From: Paenibacillus peoriae
GTDB taxonomy: Bacteria > Bacillota > Bacilli > Paenibacillales > Paenibacillaceae
Direction: 5' to 3'
DNA length: 64,000 bases
Assembly: GCF_022531965.1 (NCBI RefSeq)
Contig: NZ_CP092831.1
Location: forward strand, 5,489,001 to 5,553,000
Shown here in pieces: positions 35,997 to 46,633 of the stretch (its first letter is position 1; each line of letters starts with the position of its first letter). The translations under genes were made by a program, and so were the position numbers. The notes beneath the pieces were generated by a model. That model did no database searches and was not told the origin of the DNA. It worked only from the letters and a program-made list of their open reading frames with translations.

Positions 35997-36540
35997 GCGT
36001 GAACGTCCTCCTTTACTGTGAAAATAGAAGTCCATCCTCTCTCGTAACCTGTATCCATAAACTCTAGCAATAAAACGTTCATTGAATTCACGCCCTTAAA
36101 CATACAAGAAGCACAGCTTAAACCGGCCTATACCCTAAAGGGCAAGACTGATTTATCGCAGATGCCAATTGTATATTGCTCAGACGTTATTCTGTTGTTA
36201 CTGCTGCGGAATATCTCACGAAGCGTTCCTTCGTGACTACAACAGGCCGAAACGGAACCCTATACCTCTATATTACACCTTTCACAACACAATCGTCGAA
36301 GAAATTTTAAATTTGCACAAATTTCTGCAAATTTTTTATTGTTATTTTAGATAAAAATTAGAATAAGCTCGATTTTTGTCCAAGTTTCCCTTGAAAAAGG
36401 GTCATTTTAGACTAGAGGAGGGTAATAGAGAGCGTACGTTTCAGTTCGATTATATGAAAATAACCCAAAATATATTCATACAGAGGCCCGATCATCGCCA
36501 CTTGTGGGTCGGGCGAACAAGCTGCATTGGCAGAATCGCC
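35997..36540. other. Long intergenic region upstream of yjlC-ndh
   Basis: About 540 bases with no convincing gene. It holds the yjlC promoter region (AT-rich around 36280-36360), an inverted TTTGCA/TGCAAA pair near 36310-36335, and a GCCCGA/TCGGGC hairpin at 36486-36511 close to the HNH gene end. Confidence 0.5.
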
Positions 36541-37374
36541 CTACCTACGTAGGGTGTCTTCAGAAGCATCAGGAATATCAGGTGGTTCGAAATCATCAGG
36601 AGACGGCTGTGGCACACCAGACTCAATGAACTCATCTACATCGCGGGCAGCCTTAACTTGATTGCATTCATTGCAAGCACATACACAATTGACTGGCGTC
36701 GTGTGGCCCCCTTTTGCCCGAGGCAGTAAATGATCAATCGTGTCACCGTAGCCCCCGCAAAAGAAACAAGTATAGCGGTCACGCTTAAGCACATATTGGC
36801 GAAATTCCTTGTTGCTATACAGTCTGCGCACGGTGTAAGGATTAACAATCACCGCCATACGCTCTCTGACCAGGGTCATGGCCAGATCAAGCTCAATCTC
36901 TTGATGCCAGCGTCTCCCCTGATCGGTTTTACCTCTTAGCCGAATCATGCCATTACGATTGAGCCGCAACGCCCGAGTATCCGCAGGCTTCAGCCTGCTA
37001 AGCAGATGCCGAACCCGTTGCCGATGGCGCTCGCGTGCTTTATCCGTGACCGGCTTCCTGCGGGGGCGCTGTGCCTCCATAGGTAGTGACGCCTCCAGGC
37101 TGTGCACAGCCGTATTTGCTTCAAGGCTATGTTGCGTCACGGGAGCAGCCGAGAGGTTCGCTTCCTCGCCGGAAGGAGCGGACGTAGCCGCACGTTCTTG
37201 CGGGGCCAACCCCCGGCAGGAACGGCAAGGACCACGCCGGGAATAAGGACCCGCCCGGCGACCCGTTCTGCGCTGAAAGTCCGTTAAAGGTTTCATCTCC
37301 TGACAATACGTACATTTTTTTATCAGCGCTTTGCTCGTTTCATCCTTATTCTGCTGCGGTTCTGTCACGTCCAC
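36541..37374 (-). CDS. HNH endonuclease with N-terminal zinc-ribbon-like motif
   Basis: 277 residues. The N-terminus has paired cysteines (CTYCQEMKPLTDF...CRSCRG) in about residues 22-57. A basic, Ala/Arg-rich middle follows. The HNH domain lies near residues 195-245 (YTCFFCGGYGDTIDHLLPRAKGGHT...NCVCACNECNQVKAAR), with the DH pair, the zinc-binding CxxC pairs and the Asn in place. The C-terminus is Pro/Asp-rich. HNH proteins cut DNA in many contexts (restriction, phage packaging, homing), and no partner gene indicates which one applies here. Confidence 0.8.
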   Translation of the reverse strand: MDVTEPQQNKDETSKALIKKCTYCQEMKPLTDFQRRTGRRAGPYSRRGPCRSCRGLAPQERAATSAPSGEEANLSAAPVTQHSLEANTAVHSLEASLPMEAQRPRRKPVTDKARERHRQRVRHLLSRLKPADTRALRLNRNGMIRLRGKTDQGRRWHQEIELDLAMTLVRERMAVIVNPYTVRRLYSNKEFRQYVLKRDRYTCFFCGGYGDTIDHLLPRAKGGHTTPVNCVCACNECNQVKAARDVDEFIESGVPQPSPDDFEPPDIPDASEDTLRR

Positions 37375-37630
37375 CCCTCCTTTCTTCTATTGCTCGCGCT
37401 CCACGGTTTGCCCAAAACCCGAACTATTGTTAAGTTAGATTCATTTTACCGTTTTCACGTTCCCTTTTCTAGCTATTGAGACATTATGAACACTCAGGTA
37501 TAACAAATTTTAATGATTTAGCATACGTTATACAGCGATCCTTGTTCTTCATTCAGCATCATATTGACCGTCTGACGTTTAGCCCCCCTCACTTGGTGGG
37601 TAACTTGTTATATATAAAGGAGGGACGCAC

Positions 37631-39127
37631 ATGAAAAGGAACCATACGATGATGCAATTTTTCGAGTGGAATGTCGAAGCTGACGGTTCTCACTGGAAGA
37701 AGCTTGCCCGCCTGGCACCGGAACTGAAGGCCAAAGGAATTGACGCGATATGGATTCCACCTGTCACCAAAGGCCAGTCGCCCGAGGATACGGGATACGG
37801 CGTCTATGACCTTTACGATCTGGGCGAGTTTGACCAAAAAGGCGCGGTGCGCACCAAATACGGAACCAGGGAAGACCTGCTGGAAGCTGTTGCTGCCTGC
37901 GTTCGTCACGGTGTGGCCGTCTATGTCGATCTGGTCATGAACCATAAAGCTGGTGCGGATGAAACCGAAGTATTCAAGGTCGTCGAGGTCAACCCGGATA
38001 ACCGCAATGAGGTCATTTCCGAGCCCTTTGATATCGAAGGCTGGACTAAATTTACATTCCCCGGCCGACAAGGGAAGTATTCCACATTTCAATGGAACTT
38101 TGAACATTTTAACGGAACCGATTACGATGCGAGCCAGGACCGGACAGGAATCTATCGTATTTTAGGTAAAAATAAAAGCTGGAGCGAAAATGTAGATGAT
38201 GAATTCGGCAATTATGATTATTTAATGTTCGCCAATATTGACTATAATCATCAGGATGTGCGCAAAGAGATGATCCGCTGGGGCAAATGGCTGGTGGACA
38301 CTCTGCAATGCAACGGATTCCGTCTGGATGCAATCAAGCATATTAATCATGAATTTGTACGAGAGTTTGCTACAGAAATGATTAAAAAACGCGGGCAGGA
38401 TTTTTATATGGTAGGCGAGTTTTGGAAACCGGATCTGGAATCATGTCAAAAGTTCCTGGATACCATTGATTATAAAATCGACCTGTTTGACGTATCCCTC
38501 CACTACAAACTACATAGCGCTTCCTTGGGTGGCAAGGATTTCGATCTAAGCACCATTTTCGAGGATACGCTGGTTCATACCCATCCCCTGAACTCGGTTA
38601 CTTTTGTCGATAATCATGATTCCCAGCCGCACGAAGCGCTCGAATCCTGGGTGGAGGACTGGTTTAAGCCCAGCGCCTATGCACTTATCTTGCTGCGCAA
38701 GGACGGTTATCCCTGCGTGTTCTACGGCGATTACTACGGTATTCAGGGGCAAACGCCCGTGAAAGGCAAGCAAGCTGAGCTAGACCCGCTACTATATGCC
38801 CGGTACCATAAAGCTTATGGTGAGCAAAAAGATTATTTCGATGATCCTCATACGATTGGATGGGTTCGTCAAGGCGTGCCTGAGTTGGAAGGCTCCGGAT
38901 GTGCTGTGGTGATCACCAACGCAAATGACGGGGAAAAGCGCATGTTCGTAGGTAAACAACGTGCAGGGGAAGAATGGATAGATTTGACCGGGCATCACGA
39001 TCATATCGTAAAGATCGGGCAGGATGGCTACGGCATATTTCCCGTTCGTGCCGGCAGTGTGTCGGTGTGGGCACTTCCCGCAGAGGAAGACAGCCAGGAA
39101 TCAGAAGAAGAAGAAGCGAACGCTTAA
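37631..39127 (+). CDS. Cytoplasmic alpha-amylase (GH13)
   Basis: 498 residues without signal peptide; the sequence starts directly with HTMMQFFEWNVEADGSHW, like E. coli AmyA and liquefying-type GH13_5 enzymes. The catalytic residues are Asp233 (FRLDAIKHI), Glu263 (VGEFW) and Asp330 (VDNHDS), and the VDLVMNHKAGAD motif is complete. It hydrolyses alpha-1,4-glucans inside the cell. ATG 37631 has AAAGGAGGG upstream. It is a single gene, closed by a strong terminator shared with gpmA. Confidence 0.93.
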   Translation: MKRNHTMMQFFEWNVEADGSHWKKLARLAPELKAKGIDAIWIPPVTKGQSPEDTGYGVYDLYDLGEFDQKGAVRTKYGTREDLLEAVAACVRHGVAVYVDLVMNHKAGADETEVFKVVEVNPDNRNEVISEPFDIEGWTKFTFPGRQGKYSTFQWNFEHFNGTDYDASQDRTGIYRILGKNKSWSENVDDEFGNYDYLMFANIDYNHQDVRKEMIRWGKWLVDTLQCNGFRLDAIKHINHEFVREFATEMIKKRGQDFYMVGEFWKPDLESCQKFLDTIDYKIDLFDVSLHYKLHSASLGGKDFDLSTIFEDTLVHTHPLNSVTFVDNHDSQPHEALESWVEDWFKPSAYALILLRKDGYPCVFYGDYYGIQGQTPVKGKQAELDPLLYARYHKAYGEQKDYFDDPHTIGWVRQGVPELEGSGCAVVITNANDGEKRMFVGKQRAGEEWIDLTGHHDHIVKIGQDGYGIFPVRAGSVSVWALPAEEDSQESEEEEANA

Positions 39128-39138
39128 TCTATACCCAA

Positions 39139-39182
39139 CACAAAGAGGACAGGATGCGAGGAAGCGCCCTGTCCTCTTTGTG
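39139..39182. terminator. Bidirectional terminator between amylase and gpmA
   Basis: Perfect 15-base arms CACAAAGAGGACAGG and CCTGTCCTCTTTGTG. It lies between convergent genes. Confidence 0.85.
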
Positions 39183-39191
39183 TATGAAAAC

Positions 39192-39941
39192 TCACTCCGT
39201 TACCTTGCTTTGGTTGGCCACAGCCTGCTTCTTAGCCTCTACATGACTCGGATCACCGAGATAAAAGCGCCGGATGGGATCTATATGCTCATCCAGCTCA
39301 TACACCAGCGGAATACCTGTCGGAATATTCAAATCCAGCAATGCGGTTTCGTCCAGATTCTCCATATACTTGATTAAAGCCCGCAAAGTGTTACCATGTG
39401 CAGAAATGATAACTCGATCCTTTTTGAGAATCAAAGGTACAATCCGCTGCTTCCAAAACTCGCCGACCCGATGCACTGTGTCCTCCAGACTTTCCCCAAG
39501 CGGCAGCTCTTCTGGCTTAATATTGCGATAACGCTCTTCCCGATGCGGACTCCGCTCGTCTTTCTCATCCAGCATGGGGGGCCGCACTGTCAGGCTACGC
39601 CGCCAGATATGAACCTGCTCCTCGCCGTATTCAACGGCAGAATCCAGCTTGCTAAGCCCCTGAAGAGCACCGTAATGGCGTTCATTCAGCTTCCATGACT
39701 TCTGCACAGGTATCCACAGATGATCCAGTTCATCCAAGATGTGATACAACGTGCGGATAGATCGTTTTAGCACAGAGGCAAATGCCAAATCAAACGTATA
39801 ACCAGCCTCCTTGAGAATACGTCCCGCCTCAATGGCCTCATGAGTCCCTTGTTCAGTCAGGTCCACGTCCGTCCAGCCCGTAAACAGGTTTTGTCGGTTA
39901 TACACGCTTTCTCCATGCCTAACCAGCACTACTTGATACAT
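39192..39941 (-). CDS. gpmA: 2,3-bisphosphoglycerate-dependent phosphoglycerate mutase
   Basis: 249-residue histidine phosphatase superfamily enzyme interconverting 3- and 2-phosphoglycerate in glycolysis. The phosphorylated His is in LVRHGES (His9), with NLFTGWTDVDLTEQG, the ERHYGALQGLSK loop with the acid Glu, and the second His in SAHGNTLRAL. Length and motifs match GpmA rather than the shorter cobalamin-type phosphatases. It is monocistronic. Confidence 0.95.
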   Translation of the reverse strand: MYQVVLVRHGESVYNRQNLFTGWTDVDLTEQGTHEAIEAGRILKEAGYTFDLAFASVLKRSIRTLYHILDELDHLWIPVQKSWKLNERHYGALQGLSKLDSAVEYGEEQVHIWRRSLTVRPPMLDEKDERSPHREERYRNIKPEELPLGESLEDTVHRVGEFWKQRIVPLILKKDRVIISAHGNTLRALIKYMENLDETALLDLNIPTGIPLVYELDEHIDPIRRFYLGDPSHVEAKKQAVANQSKVTE

Positions 39942-40033
39942 GTACTCACTCCTCTCCTGTCTGTCTTAATGTTTTACCCAACTTCTATGTATTTAACGTA
40001 AAATGCAATTTTTAAACCGTCTATTTAAAATAC

Positions 40034-40064
40034 AAAAAAGGACGGCATTCAGCCATCCCTTTCT
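40034..40064 (-). terminator. Terminator of the Bax-inhibitor-like gene
   Basis: Minus-strand AAAGGGATGGC pairs with GCCGTCCTTT and is followed by T residues. Confidence 0.7.
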
Positions 40065-40077
40065 TCTCACCCTGCAC

Positions 40078-40818
40078 TTAGTCCCTCTTACTGAACTTGG
40101 CCAACAGGTCCAAAATCCGTACATACAGCCATACTAGAGTCACCAGCAATGCAAAAGCACCATACCACTCCATGTATTTGGGTGCGCCTTGATCTGCTTG
40201 CTCTTCAATGAAATTAAAATCCACCAGCAGATTTAAAGCCGCAATGATCACGATAAATAAACTGATGCCGATGCCCAGCCAACCTGTTTCATGGATATAC
40301 GGAACATTCATACCGAAAAAGTTCAACATAAAATCAACCAGCGTCACCAGAAAAATTGCCATTGTACATAGGACAACGAATGAGATAAAGCCGCGTGTCA
40401 CCTTGATGATTCGCTGTGTGTACATAAAGAGCATCAAGAACAAGATACCCACAGTCAGCAAAATGGCATTGGCCACAATCCCAGGGTACTCATACTCCAT
40501 AAAAGCTGAAACGCCACCCAAAGCAAAACCACTCAGAATCGCATATACAGGAGAGAGTAATGGCGCCGTTTTTGGAAAAAAGGATATCGCAAGTGCTACG
40601 CCTGCCATACCAATAAATCCTGCCGTCAGCAAAGATAGCACCTCTACAGTTCCTTCATAGGTCATGTACCAGGTAATACTGCCAGAGACGATGAGCAGAA
40701 CCAGCAGAAGCAACGTTTTGTTCACCGTTCCTCCAATGGTCATGCGTTGTTCACTAGCTTCTCTTTCATCTTCGCGCAAAAAGATGTCATCACGTAAAAC
40801 CGGATTGCTAAAGCTCAT
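40078..40818 (-). CDS. Bax inhibitor-1/YccA-family membrane protein
   Basis: 246 residues with about seven membrane helices after a hydrophilic N-terminus (SNPVLRDDIFLREDEREASE). A conserved GFALGGVSAFMEYEYPGIV segment and an acidic C-terminal stretch (NFIEEQADQGAPKYMEWYGAF) match the BAX inhibitor-1-like YccA group. The bacterial function is not settled; some members are pH-gated calcium leak channels. It is a single gene with AAAAGGAG before the ATG. Confidence 0.85.
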   Translation of the reverse strand: MSFSNPVLRDDIFLREDEREASEQRMTIGGTVNKTLLLLVLLIVSGSITWYMTYEGTVEVLSLLTAGFIGMAGVALAISFFPKTAPLLSPVYAILSGFALGGVSAFMEYEYPGIVANAILLTVGILFLMLFMYTQRIIKVTRGFISFVVLCTMAIFLVTLVDFMLNFFGMNVPYIHETGWLGIGISLFIVIIAALNLLVDFNFIEEQADQGAPKYMEWYGAFALLVTLVWLYVRILDLLAKFSKRD

Positions 40819-40905
40819 ACAGGGTACTCCTTTTCGATGTTGTTGTTTGCTATGCTATATGTATATATCGGCACAATATGAAAAAAGTTTCAGAAAATTT
40901 CAAAC

Positions 40906-40951
40906 AAAAAAAGCTCTAACCTTGCCTTTCGGCAAAGCTAGAGTTAGAGAG
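40906..40951 (-). terminator. Terminator of the 95-residue protein gene
   Basis: Minus-strand CTCTAACTCTAGCTTTGCC pairs with GGCAA.GGTTAGAG around GAAA, followed by seven T. Confidence 0.75.
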
Positions 40952-40966
40952 TCAGGTCGTTACAAG

Positions 40967-41254
40967 TTAGAAATCAGATGTAGCAATTTGGATTGTACCT
41001 GTTACTGCTCCAACTGGAGTCGCCTGAAGAGCAGCTACCAGCAGCAAAGCAACTTCTAACGTTAGACTGTTGCCCGCCGGGATAACATAAGTGATCACAG
41101 GAGCATTGACACGGGTAACCACAAGATCAACCGGATTGGCACCCGTATTATTCACGGTAATTGTAGCATTATTACCGCCTCTCAGGTTTTCAAAAAAGGA
41201 CTTACCCACACCAGCAGCAAGATTGTAGAATTGCGAAGGTAAAAGAATCGCCAT
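40967..41254 (-). CDS. Hypothetical 95-residue beta-rich protein
   Basis: Not recognised. 95 residues, no charged clusters and no cysteine. The N-terminus MAILLPSQFYNLAAGVG is followed by alternating Thr/Val/Asn-rich stretches (NATITVNNTGANPVDLVVTRV, VITYVIPAGNSLTLEV) that look like a small beta-sandwich. It has no classical signal peptide. ATG 41254 follows AGGGAGGTG, a very strong ribosome binding site, and the gene has its own terminator, so it is probably real and may be highly expressed. A structural or spore-surface role is possible but not supported beyond composition. Confidence 0.7.
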   Translation of the reverse strand: MAILLPSQFYNLAAGVGKSFFENLRGGNNATITVNNTGANPVDLVVTRVNAPVITYVIPAGNSLTLEVALLLVAALQATPVGAVTGTIQIATSDF

Positions 41255-41377
41255 AGTTTTCACCTCCCTTGCTTTTGATAGTGTATTCTATGCTTCCAAT
41301 CTATGAACGTAACGTTAAGTGACTCAGTAATAAGACACAATTTAAAAGACTCATAGATTAACGTACCCTATATATGT

Positions 41378-41433
41378 AAAAAGGAGTTGCCCTCTCAGAT
41401 CCTTTACAGAATCTGCGGACAACTCCTTTTTTA
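41378..41433 (-). terminator. Terminator of the GH2 gene
   Basis: AAAAAGGAGTTG (41378-41389) pairs with CAACTCCTTTTTT (41420-41432), with an inner imperfect stem. Confidence 0.75.
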
Positions 41434-41496
41434 AATAATGGAAGGCTCAAACGTTATAAAAAGTGGCTAGTAGGATTGTATGTTGCCTTTGCTTCA

Positions 41497-43791
41497 TTAT
41501 TGCACGTGAAGGCTCAATTCCTGCGGACCGAAACGGGAAGGCGCAGAGACCTTCACACGAATTTGTCCAGCCTCCCCCTTCGACCGAATCCAGAATGCAA
41601 TACGTCCTCCAATCAGAGATAAGCTCGAAGGACCGATCAATTCACCCACTCCCTCGACCTCCACCGAAACGGGATCTGCATAGAACGGCAATACATTGCC
41701 GTATTCGTCCAGAGCATCGACTACCACTCGAGTGACATCCCAATCGCCGGCTTCCAGCACTGTATCGTCTGCAGCTACGCGCAGCTCTGTCGGCACCGGA
41801 TTACGTGAATAGTATCTACGTATTACTTCTTGCCCATTTACGTACCCAATGAATACAGCGTCTTCCCACTTCATGCCCCAGTGGCCTGTCAACTCGTCGA
41901 TCACGACAGGGGGGTGAGGAAGCGCTGGGTACTTCTCTCGGTTCGGACGATAAACACCTTTGCGCTCATGACCGTAGATGAACTCCACCTCATCGCAATT
42001 GGTGAACACGACCAGCGGCACGATGCCTCCGATATTCCGCTCGCCACGCGACCAGTAAGTGACCGGCTCCATAACGACTTCCTGTTCGACGTTCTTCTGG
42101 CTCCGGTACACGCTCGCTGCAAATTTAGGCAGGCGGAACATATCCATGACACCGTGGTAGCAGATTTTATCACCGGAACCAAAATCAGCATGCGTGTTAT
42201 AGTCAAAAGCACACCAGCCAATCGCTCCGGCAATGCCCTCATCGGCATAGGAAGCATTTTGGACCCGCGTATGGCGCAGTGCATGCTCCATTACCCGTTC
42301 CTCCTGGTCAAAACGCTTGGTCGGGTACATATGCCCGTTATATTCCGTTACCAGATAAGGGACCGGATGATCCAGCTTTGTAACGAGAGAAGGCTGGCGC
42401 AAGCCTGTCGTTTCGCCATCTACGCCTTCTGTATCGTCATACGTATCAAAATTGCGGATTTCCTTCGCCAAATATTTTTTGTGCCCACCATCATGAACAA
42501 AATCATTTATCGTATATACGTCTTCCAGCAGCTCACTGCCTACAATATAACGCACACCACCCGTAGCACGGGTCGGATCTAGCTTTCGTGCCAGCTCATT
42601 GGTACGCGTGTACAGATCATGATCATCCTGCGACTCATTAATTCGTACGCCCCAGATGACGATGGAGGGATGATTACGATCACGGATAATCATGTCCTCG
42701 ACGTCCCTCACCGCCTGGTCCTTCCACGCTTCACCGCCAATATGCTGCCAACCCGGAATCTCTTCGAAAACGAGCAATCCGATCTCATCACAGCGGTCTA
42801 GAAAATGACGGGACTGAGGGTAGTGGGATGTCCGTACCATATTCAGCCCCAGCTCCTCCTTGAGCACATCTGCATCACGACGCTGCGCTCTTTTGGGCAT
42901 AGCATAGCCAACGTACGGATAGGATTGGTGACGGTTCAGGCCGAGCAGCTTGATCTTCCGCCCGTTCAAGTAAAAACTGTCCGGCTGAAATTCGGCCTCG
43001 CGGAAGCCAAAGCGCACGGTCACCTGATCCAACTCTTCTCCGCCTCGTAGCAGCGTCAGCTTCGCTTCATATAGCTTGGGACTATCTATATCCCAAAGCT
43101 GCAGGTCGCCCAGCTCTTTCAGCTCCAGCGTTACTTCTGCCGCCGTCACCGCTGTCAGCTCGGTCTCCGCCTTCACGCTCGCTCCGTCCAGCAGTTGCAG
43201 CGCGACCGTCAAGTCGTCCTGCTGATCGCCGATGCCCTCCAGCTCCACGACTAAGCGCACCGCCTTATTTGCCGCAAGCGGCTCCGGTGTCTGAACGAAT
43301 ACCGTTCCGAGGTGTACAGGCTCCACTATTCGCAGCTGCACTTCGCGGTAAATACCGCCGTAGGTCAGATAGTCGATGACTGCCCCAAAGGGAGGGATGT
43401 CGTCCCGTTCCGTGGAATCGACAATGACCGTGAGCACATTGGAGCCACCATACTCGGCAAGTTCGGTCAATTCAACGCTGAACGGTGTATATCCACCTTT
43501 ATGCTCCCCCGCTTTTACCCCGTTTAGATATACCTGGGCATAGGTCATGACTCCTTCAAAATCAACATACACTCGCTTACCTTTGGCATCTGCCGGAATG
43601 TCCAGCTCTCTTTTATACGTAGAAATAAACTGAAATGCCTTGTCGTCAAAATAATTGTACGGCAGCTCTACATTCGTGTGCGGCAGCTGAACTGGCTCAT
43701 ACCGACTCGCATCAATGCCTGCGCTTACTTCGCTCTCGACATATTCAGGAAGGTAAAACCATTGGTCATTCAACGGCAAAATGGTACGCAT
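41497..43791 (-). CDS. Glycoside hydrolase family 2 (beta-galactosidase/glucuronidase-like)
   Basis: 764 residues. It has the GH2 order of sugar-binding sandwich (LPHTNVELPYNYFD, GEHKGGYTPFSVELTEL), immunoglobulin-like domain, and TIM barrel with NRHQSYPYVGYAMPKRAQRRD, TSHYPQSRHFLDRCDE and the acid/base region NHPSIVIWGVRINES. The nucleophile Glu is probably in LVTEYNGHMYP. The acid/base motif reads RINE instead of the usual GNE. A C-terminal DUF4982-like part follows. It is cytoplasmic. It lies 200 bases downstream of a LacI-type gene on the same strand. Confidence 0.88.
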   Translation of the reverse strand: MRTILPLNDQWFYLPEYVESEVSAGIDASRYEPVQLPHTNVELPYNYFDDKAFQFISTYKRELDIPADAKGKRVYVDFEGVMTYAQVYLNGVKAGEHKGGYTPFSVELTELAEYGGSNVLTVIVDSTERDDIPPFGAVIDYLTYGGIYREVQLRIVEPVHLGTVFVQTPEPLAANKAVRLVVELEGIGDQQDDLTVALQLLDGASVKAETELTAVTAAEVTLELKELGDLQLWDIDSPKLYEAKLTLLRGGEELDQVTVRFGFREAEFQPDSFYLNGRKIKLLGLNRHQSYPYVGYAMPKRAQRRDADVLKEELGLNMVRTSHYPQSRHFLDRCDEIGLLVFEEIPGWQHIGGEAWKDQAVRDVEDMIIRDRNHPSIVIWGVRINESQDDHDLYTRTNELARKLDPTRATGGVRYIVGSELLEDVYTINDFVHDGGHKKYLAKEIRNFDTYDDTEGVDGETTGLRQPSLVTKLDHPVPYLVTEYNGHMYPTKRFDQEERVMEHALRHTRVQNASYADEGIAGAIGWCAFDYNTHADFGSGDKICYHGVMDMFRLPKFAASVYRSQKNVEQEVVMEPVTYWSRGERNIGGIVPLVVFTNCDEVEFIYGHERKGVYRPNREKYPALPHPPVVIDELTGHWGMKWEDAVFIGYVNGQEVIRRYYSRNPVPTELRVAADDTVLEAGDWDVTRVVVDALDEYGNVLPFYADPVSVEVEGVGELIGPSSLSLIGGRIAFWIRSKGEAGQIRVKVSAPSRFGPQELSLHVQ

Positions 43792-43832
43792 GGGCAGTCA
43801 CCTCAACCTTTTATTTTTCACTCTTATACCAT

Positions 43833-43875
43833 AGTAAAATATTTGAGTAAAAATAATGAGTAAAACTTAGTAAAA
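43833..43875 (-). repeat. Four AGTAAAA heptamers downstream of the GH2 promoter
   Basis: AGTAAAA occurs at 43833, 43846, 43859 and 43869 on the plus strand (13, 13 and 10 base steps), that is TTTTACT on the transcribed side, between the GH2 -10 box and start codon. The same heptamer is repeated upstream of the regulator gene. It may be a binding array for the regulator. Confidence 0.5.
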
Positions 43876-43888
43876 TAAATATATGTTA

Positions 43889-43917
43889 AATGTAAGCATT
43901 TACAAGACAATTGTCAA
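43889..43917 (-). promoter_or_regulatory. GH2 promoter with overlapping cre-like site
   Basis: Minus-strand TTGACA (43912-43917) and TACATT (43889-43894) with 17-base spacing. ATGTAAGCATTTACA at 43890-43904 fits the cre consensus except for CA in place of CG, and covers the -10 box. CcpA repression is inferred. Confidence 0.7.
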
Positions 43918-43942
43918 TCCATTTTTGTATCTTTTTACAATC

Positions 43943-43972
43943 AAAAAAACAGCCCCGGAAGGCAGGGCTGTC
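43943..43972 (-). terminator. Terminator of the LacI-type gene
   Basis: Minus-strand ACAGCCC pairs with GGGCTGT and is followed by seven T. It separates the regulator transcript from the GH2 promoter. Confidence 0.8.
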
Positions 43973-43991
43973 CAAATCCATAACGTTGATT

Positions 43992-45102
<1,111 letters not shown>

Positions 45103-45199
45103 ATTATCCCTAAAAGGTTCAACCATTTTTTTCATATTATAAGCCTAATCATGATAAAATACCTACCATAATAGAAATGACACCAAGGAGGATATCCAC

Positions 45200-46435
45200 A
45201 TGAAACAGGAACTGATTGACCGCCTGACTACCTATGTTCAGGTAGATACCCAATCTGATGAAAGCAGCCACACTTGCCCCACTACACCTGGACAGCTTAC
45301 ATTGGGCAACCTTTTGGTGGACGAATTGAAAGCCATTGGTATGACAGACGTAACCATTGATGATCATGGTTATGTGATGGCAACCCTTCCTTCCAATACG
45401 GATAAAGTGGTTCCCGTCATCGGTTTTCTCGCTCACCTCGATACGGCTACCGAACTGACTGGTGCAGGGGTAAAGCCGCAATTGACGGAAAACTATGATG
45501 GGGGCGATATCACGCTGAATGCTTCGCTTGGTGTGGTTCTTTCTCCACGTGAGTTTCCCGAACTGACTCAATATAAAGGCCACACCCTGATCACAACAGA
45601 TGGTACCACCCTGCTCGGTGCAGACAACAAAGCCGGGATCGCAGAAATCATGACAGCTATCCACTACCTGATTGACCATCCAGAAATTCAACATGGCAAA
45701 ATTCGCGTTGCTTTTACACCGGACGAAGAGATTGGGAGAGGACCGGAACGCTTTGATGTAGCCGCTTTTGGCGCTGAATATGCCTATACGGTAGACGGCG
45801 GACCGCTCGGAGAACTGGAGTATGAGAGCTTTAACGCCGCAGCCGCCCATATTACCATTCACGGTGTGAATGTGCATCCTGGTACGGCTAAAAACAAAAT
45901 GATTCACGCTGCCAAAATCGCTATGGAGCTGCACAGTCGGTTACCTGCAAACGAAGCCCCGGAATATACAGACGGATATGATGGCTTCTATCATCTCTTG
46001 GATTCTACAGGCACCGCAGAACAAGCTAAACTGTACTATATTATCCGTGATTTTGACCGCGAGAGCTTTGAAAACCGGAAAGCTTATTTAACAAATGTAG
46101 TCAAAGAGCTGCAGGCCGCATATGGAGAAAACCGTATTGCGCTGGAGCTGAGAGATCAATATTACAACATGAAAGAGAAAATAGAGCCAGTCAAGCATAT
46201 CGTCGATGTCGCTTATGAAGCAATGACAAAGCTGAATATCGAACCCATTATCAAGCCGATCCGTGGCGGTACAGACGGTTCACAGCTATCCTACATGGGA
46301 CTGCCTACACCGAATATTTTTACAGGTGGGGAGAACTACCACGGTAAGTTTGAATATGTGTCGGTGGACAACATGGTGCTCGCTACCAAGGTTATTGTGG
46401 AAATCGCACAACTGTTCGAGCAACGCGGCAAGTGA
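45200..46435 (+). CDS. pepT: Peptidase T (tripeptide aminopeptidase)
   Basis: 411-residue M20 zinc metallopeptidase, cytoplasmic, removing the N-terminal residue from tripeptides. Metal-binding motifs are visible: FLAHLDTA (first His and Asp), [10 protein letters not shown] (bridging Asp), [13 protein letters not shown] (catalytic and ligand Glu), [14 protein letters not shown] (Asp) and the C-terminal His in [28 protein letters not shown] is characteristic of PepT. ATG 45200 follows CAAGGAGG. It is a single gene with a terminator. Confidence 0.96.
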   Translation: MKQELIDRLTTYVQVDTQSDESSHTCPTTPGQLTLGNLLVDELKAIGMTDVTIDDHGYVMATLPSNTDKVVPVIGFLAHLDTATELTGAGVKPQLTENYDGGDITLNASLGVVLSPREFPELTQYKGHTLITTDGTTLLGADNKAGIAEIMTAIHYLIDHPEIQHGKIRVAFTPDEEIGRGPERFDVAAFGAEYAYTVDGGPLGELEYESFNAAAAHITIHGVNVHPGTAKNKMIHAAKIAMELHSRLPANEAPEYTDGYDGFYHLLDSTGTAEQAKLYYIIRDFDRESFENRKAYLTNVVKELQAAYGENRIALELRDQYYNMKEKIEPVKHIVDVAYEAMTKLNIEPIIKPIRGGTDGSQLSYMGLPTPNIFTGGENYHGKFEYVSVDNMVLATKVIVEIAQLFEQRGK

Positions 46436-46474
46436 ACTACCTATACGCAGCACTGACACGTTCAGATTAAATAG

Positions 46475-46517
46475 AAGGCATATCGTTTCGTAATGGAAAT
46501 GGTATGCCTTTTTTTCT
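46475..46517 (+). terminator. Terminator of pepT
   Basis: AAGGCATA pairs with TATGCCTT across a loop containing further ATTTCC-type pairing, followed by seven T. Confidence 0.8.
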
Positions 46518-46633
46518 GATGCTTTCACTTCCTTAAAGATTCAATATCTTTATAACTTTTATCCATCTTTAGACCGACAACTATATACGAGACTATAAAA
46601 AATATACCTAGTAAAGAAAGGTAGGTTATCTAT

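Noticed and set aside
41830..42582. Open frame on the plus strand inside the GH2 gene
   Set aside because: Antisense shadow; no ribosome binding site and no recognisable sequence.
45149..45934. Open frame on the minus strand (about 260 codons)
   Set aside because: Antisense shadow of pepT, whose metal-binding motifs are all on the plus strand.
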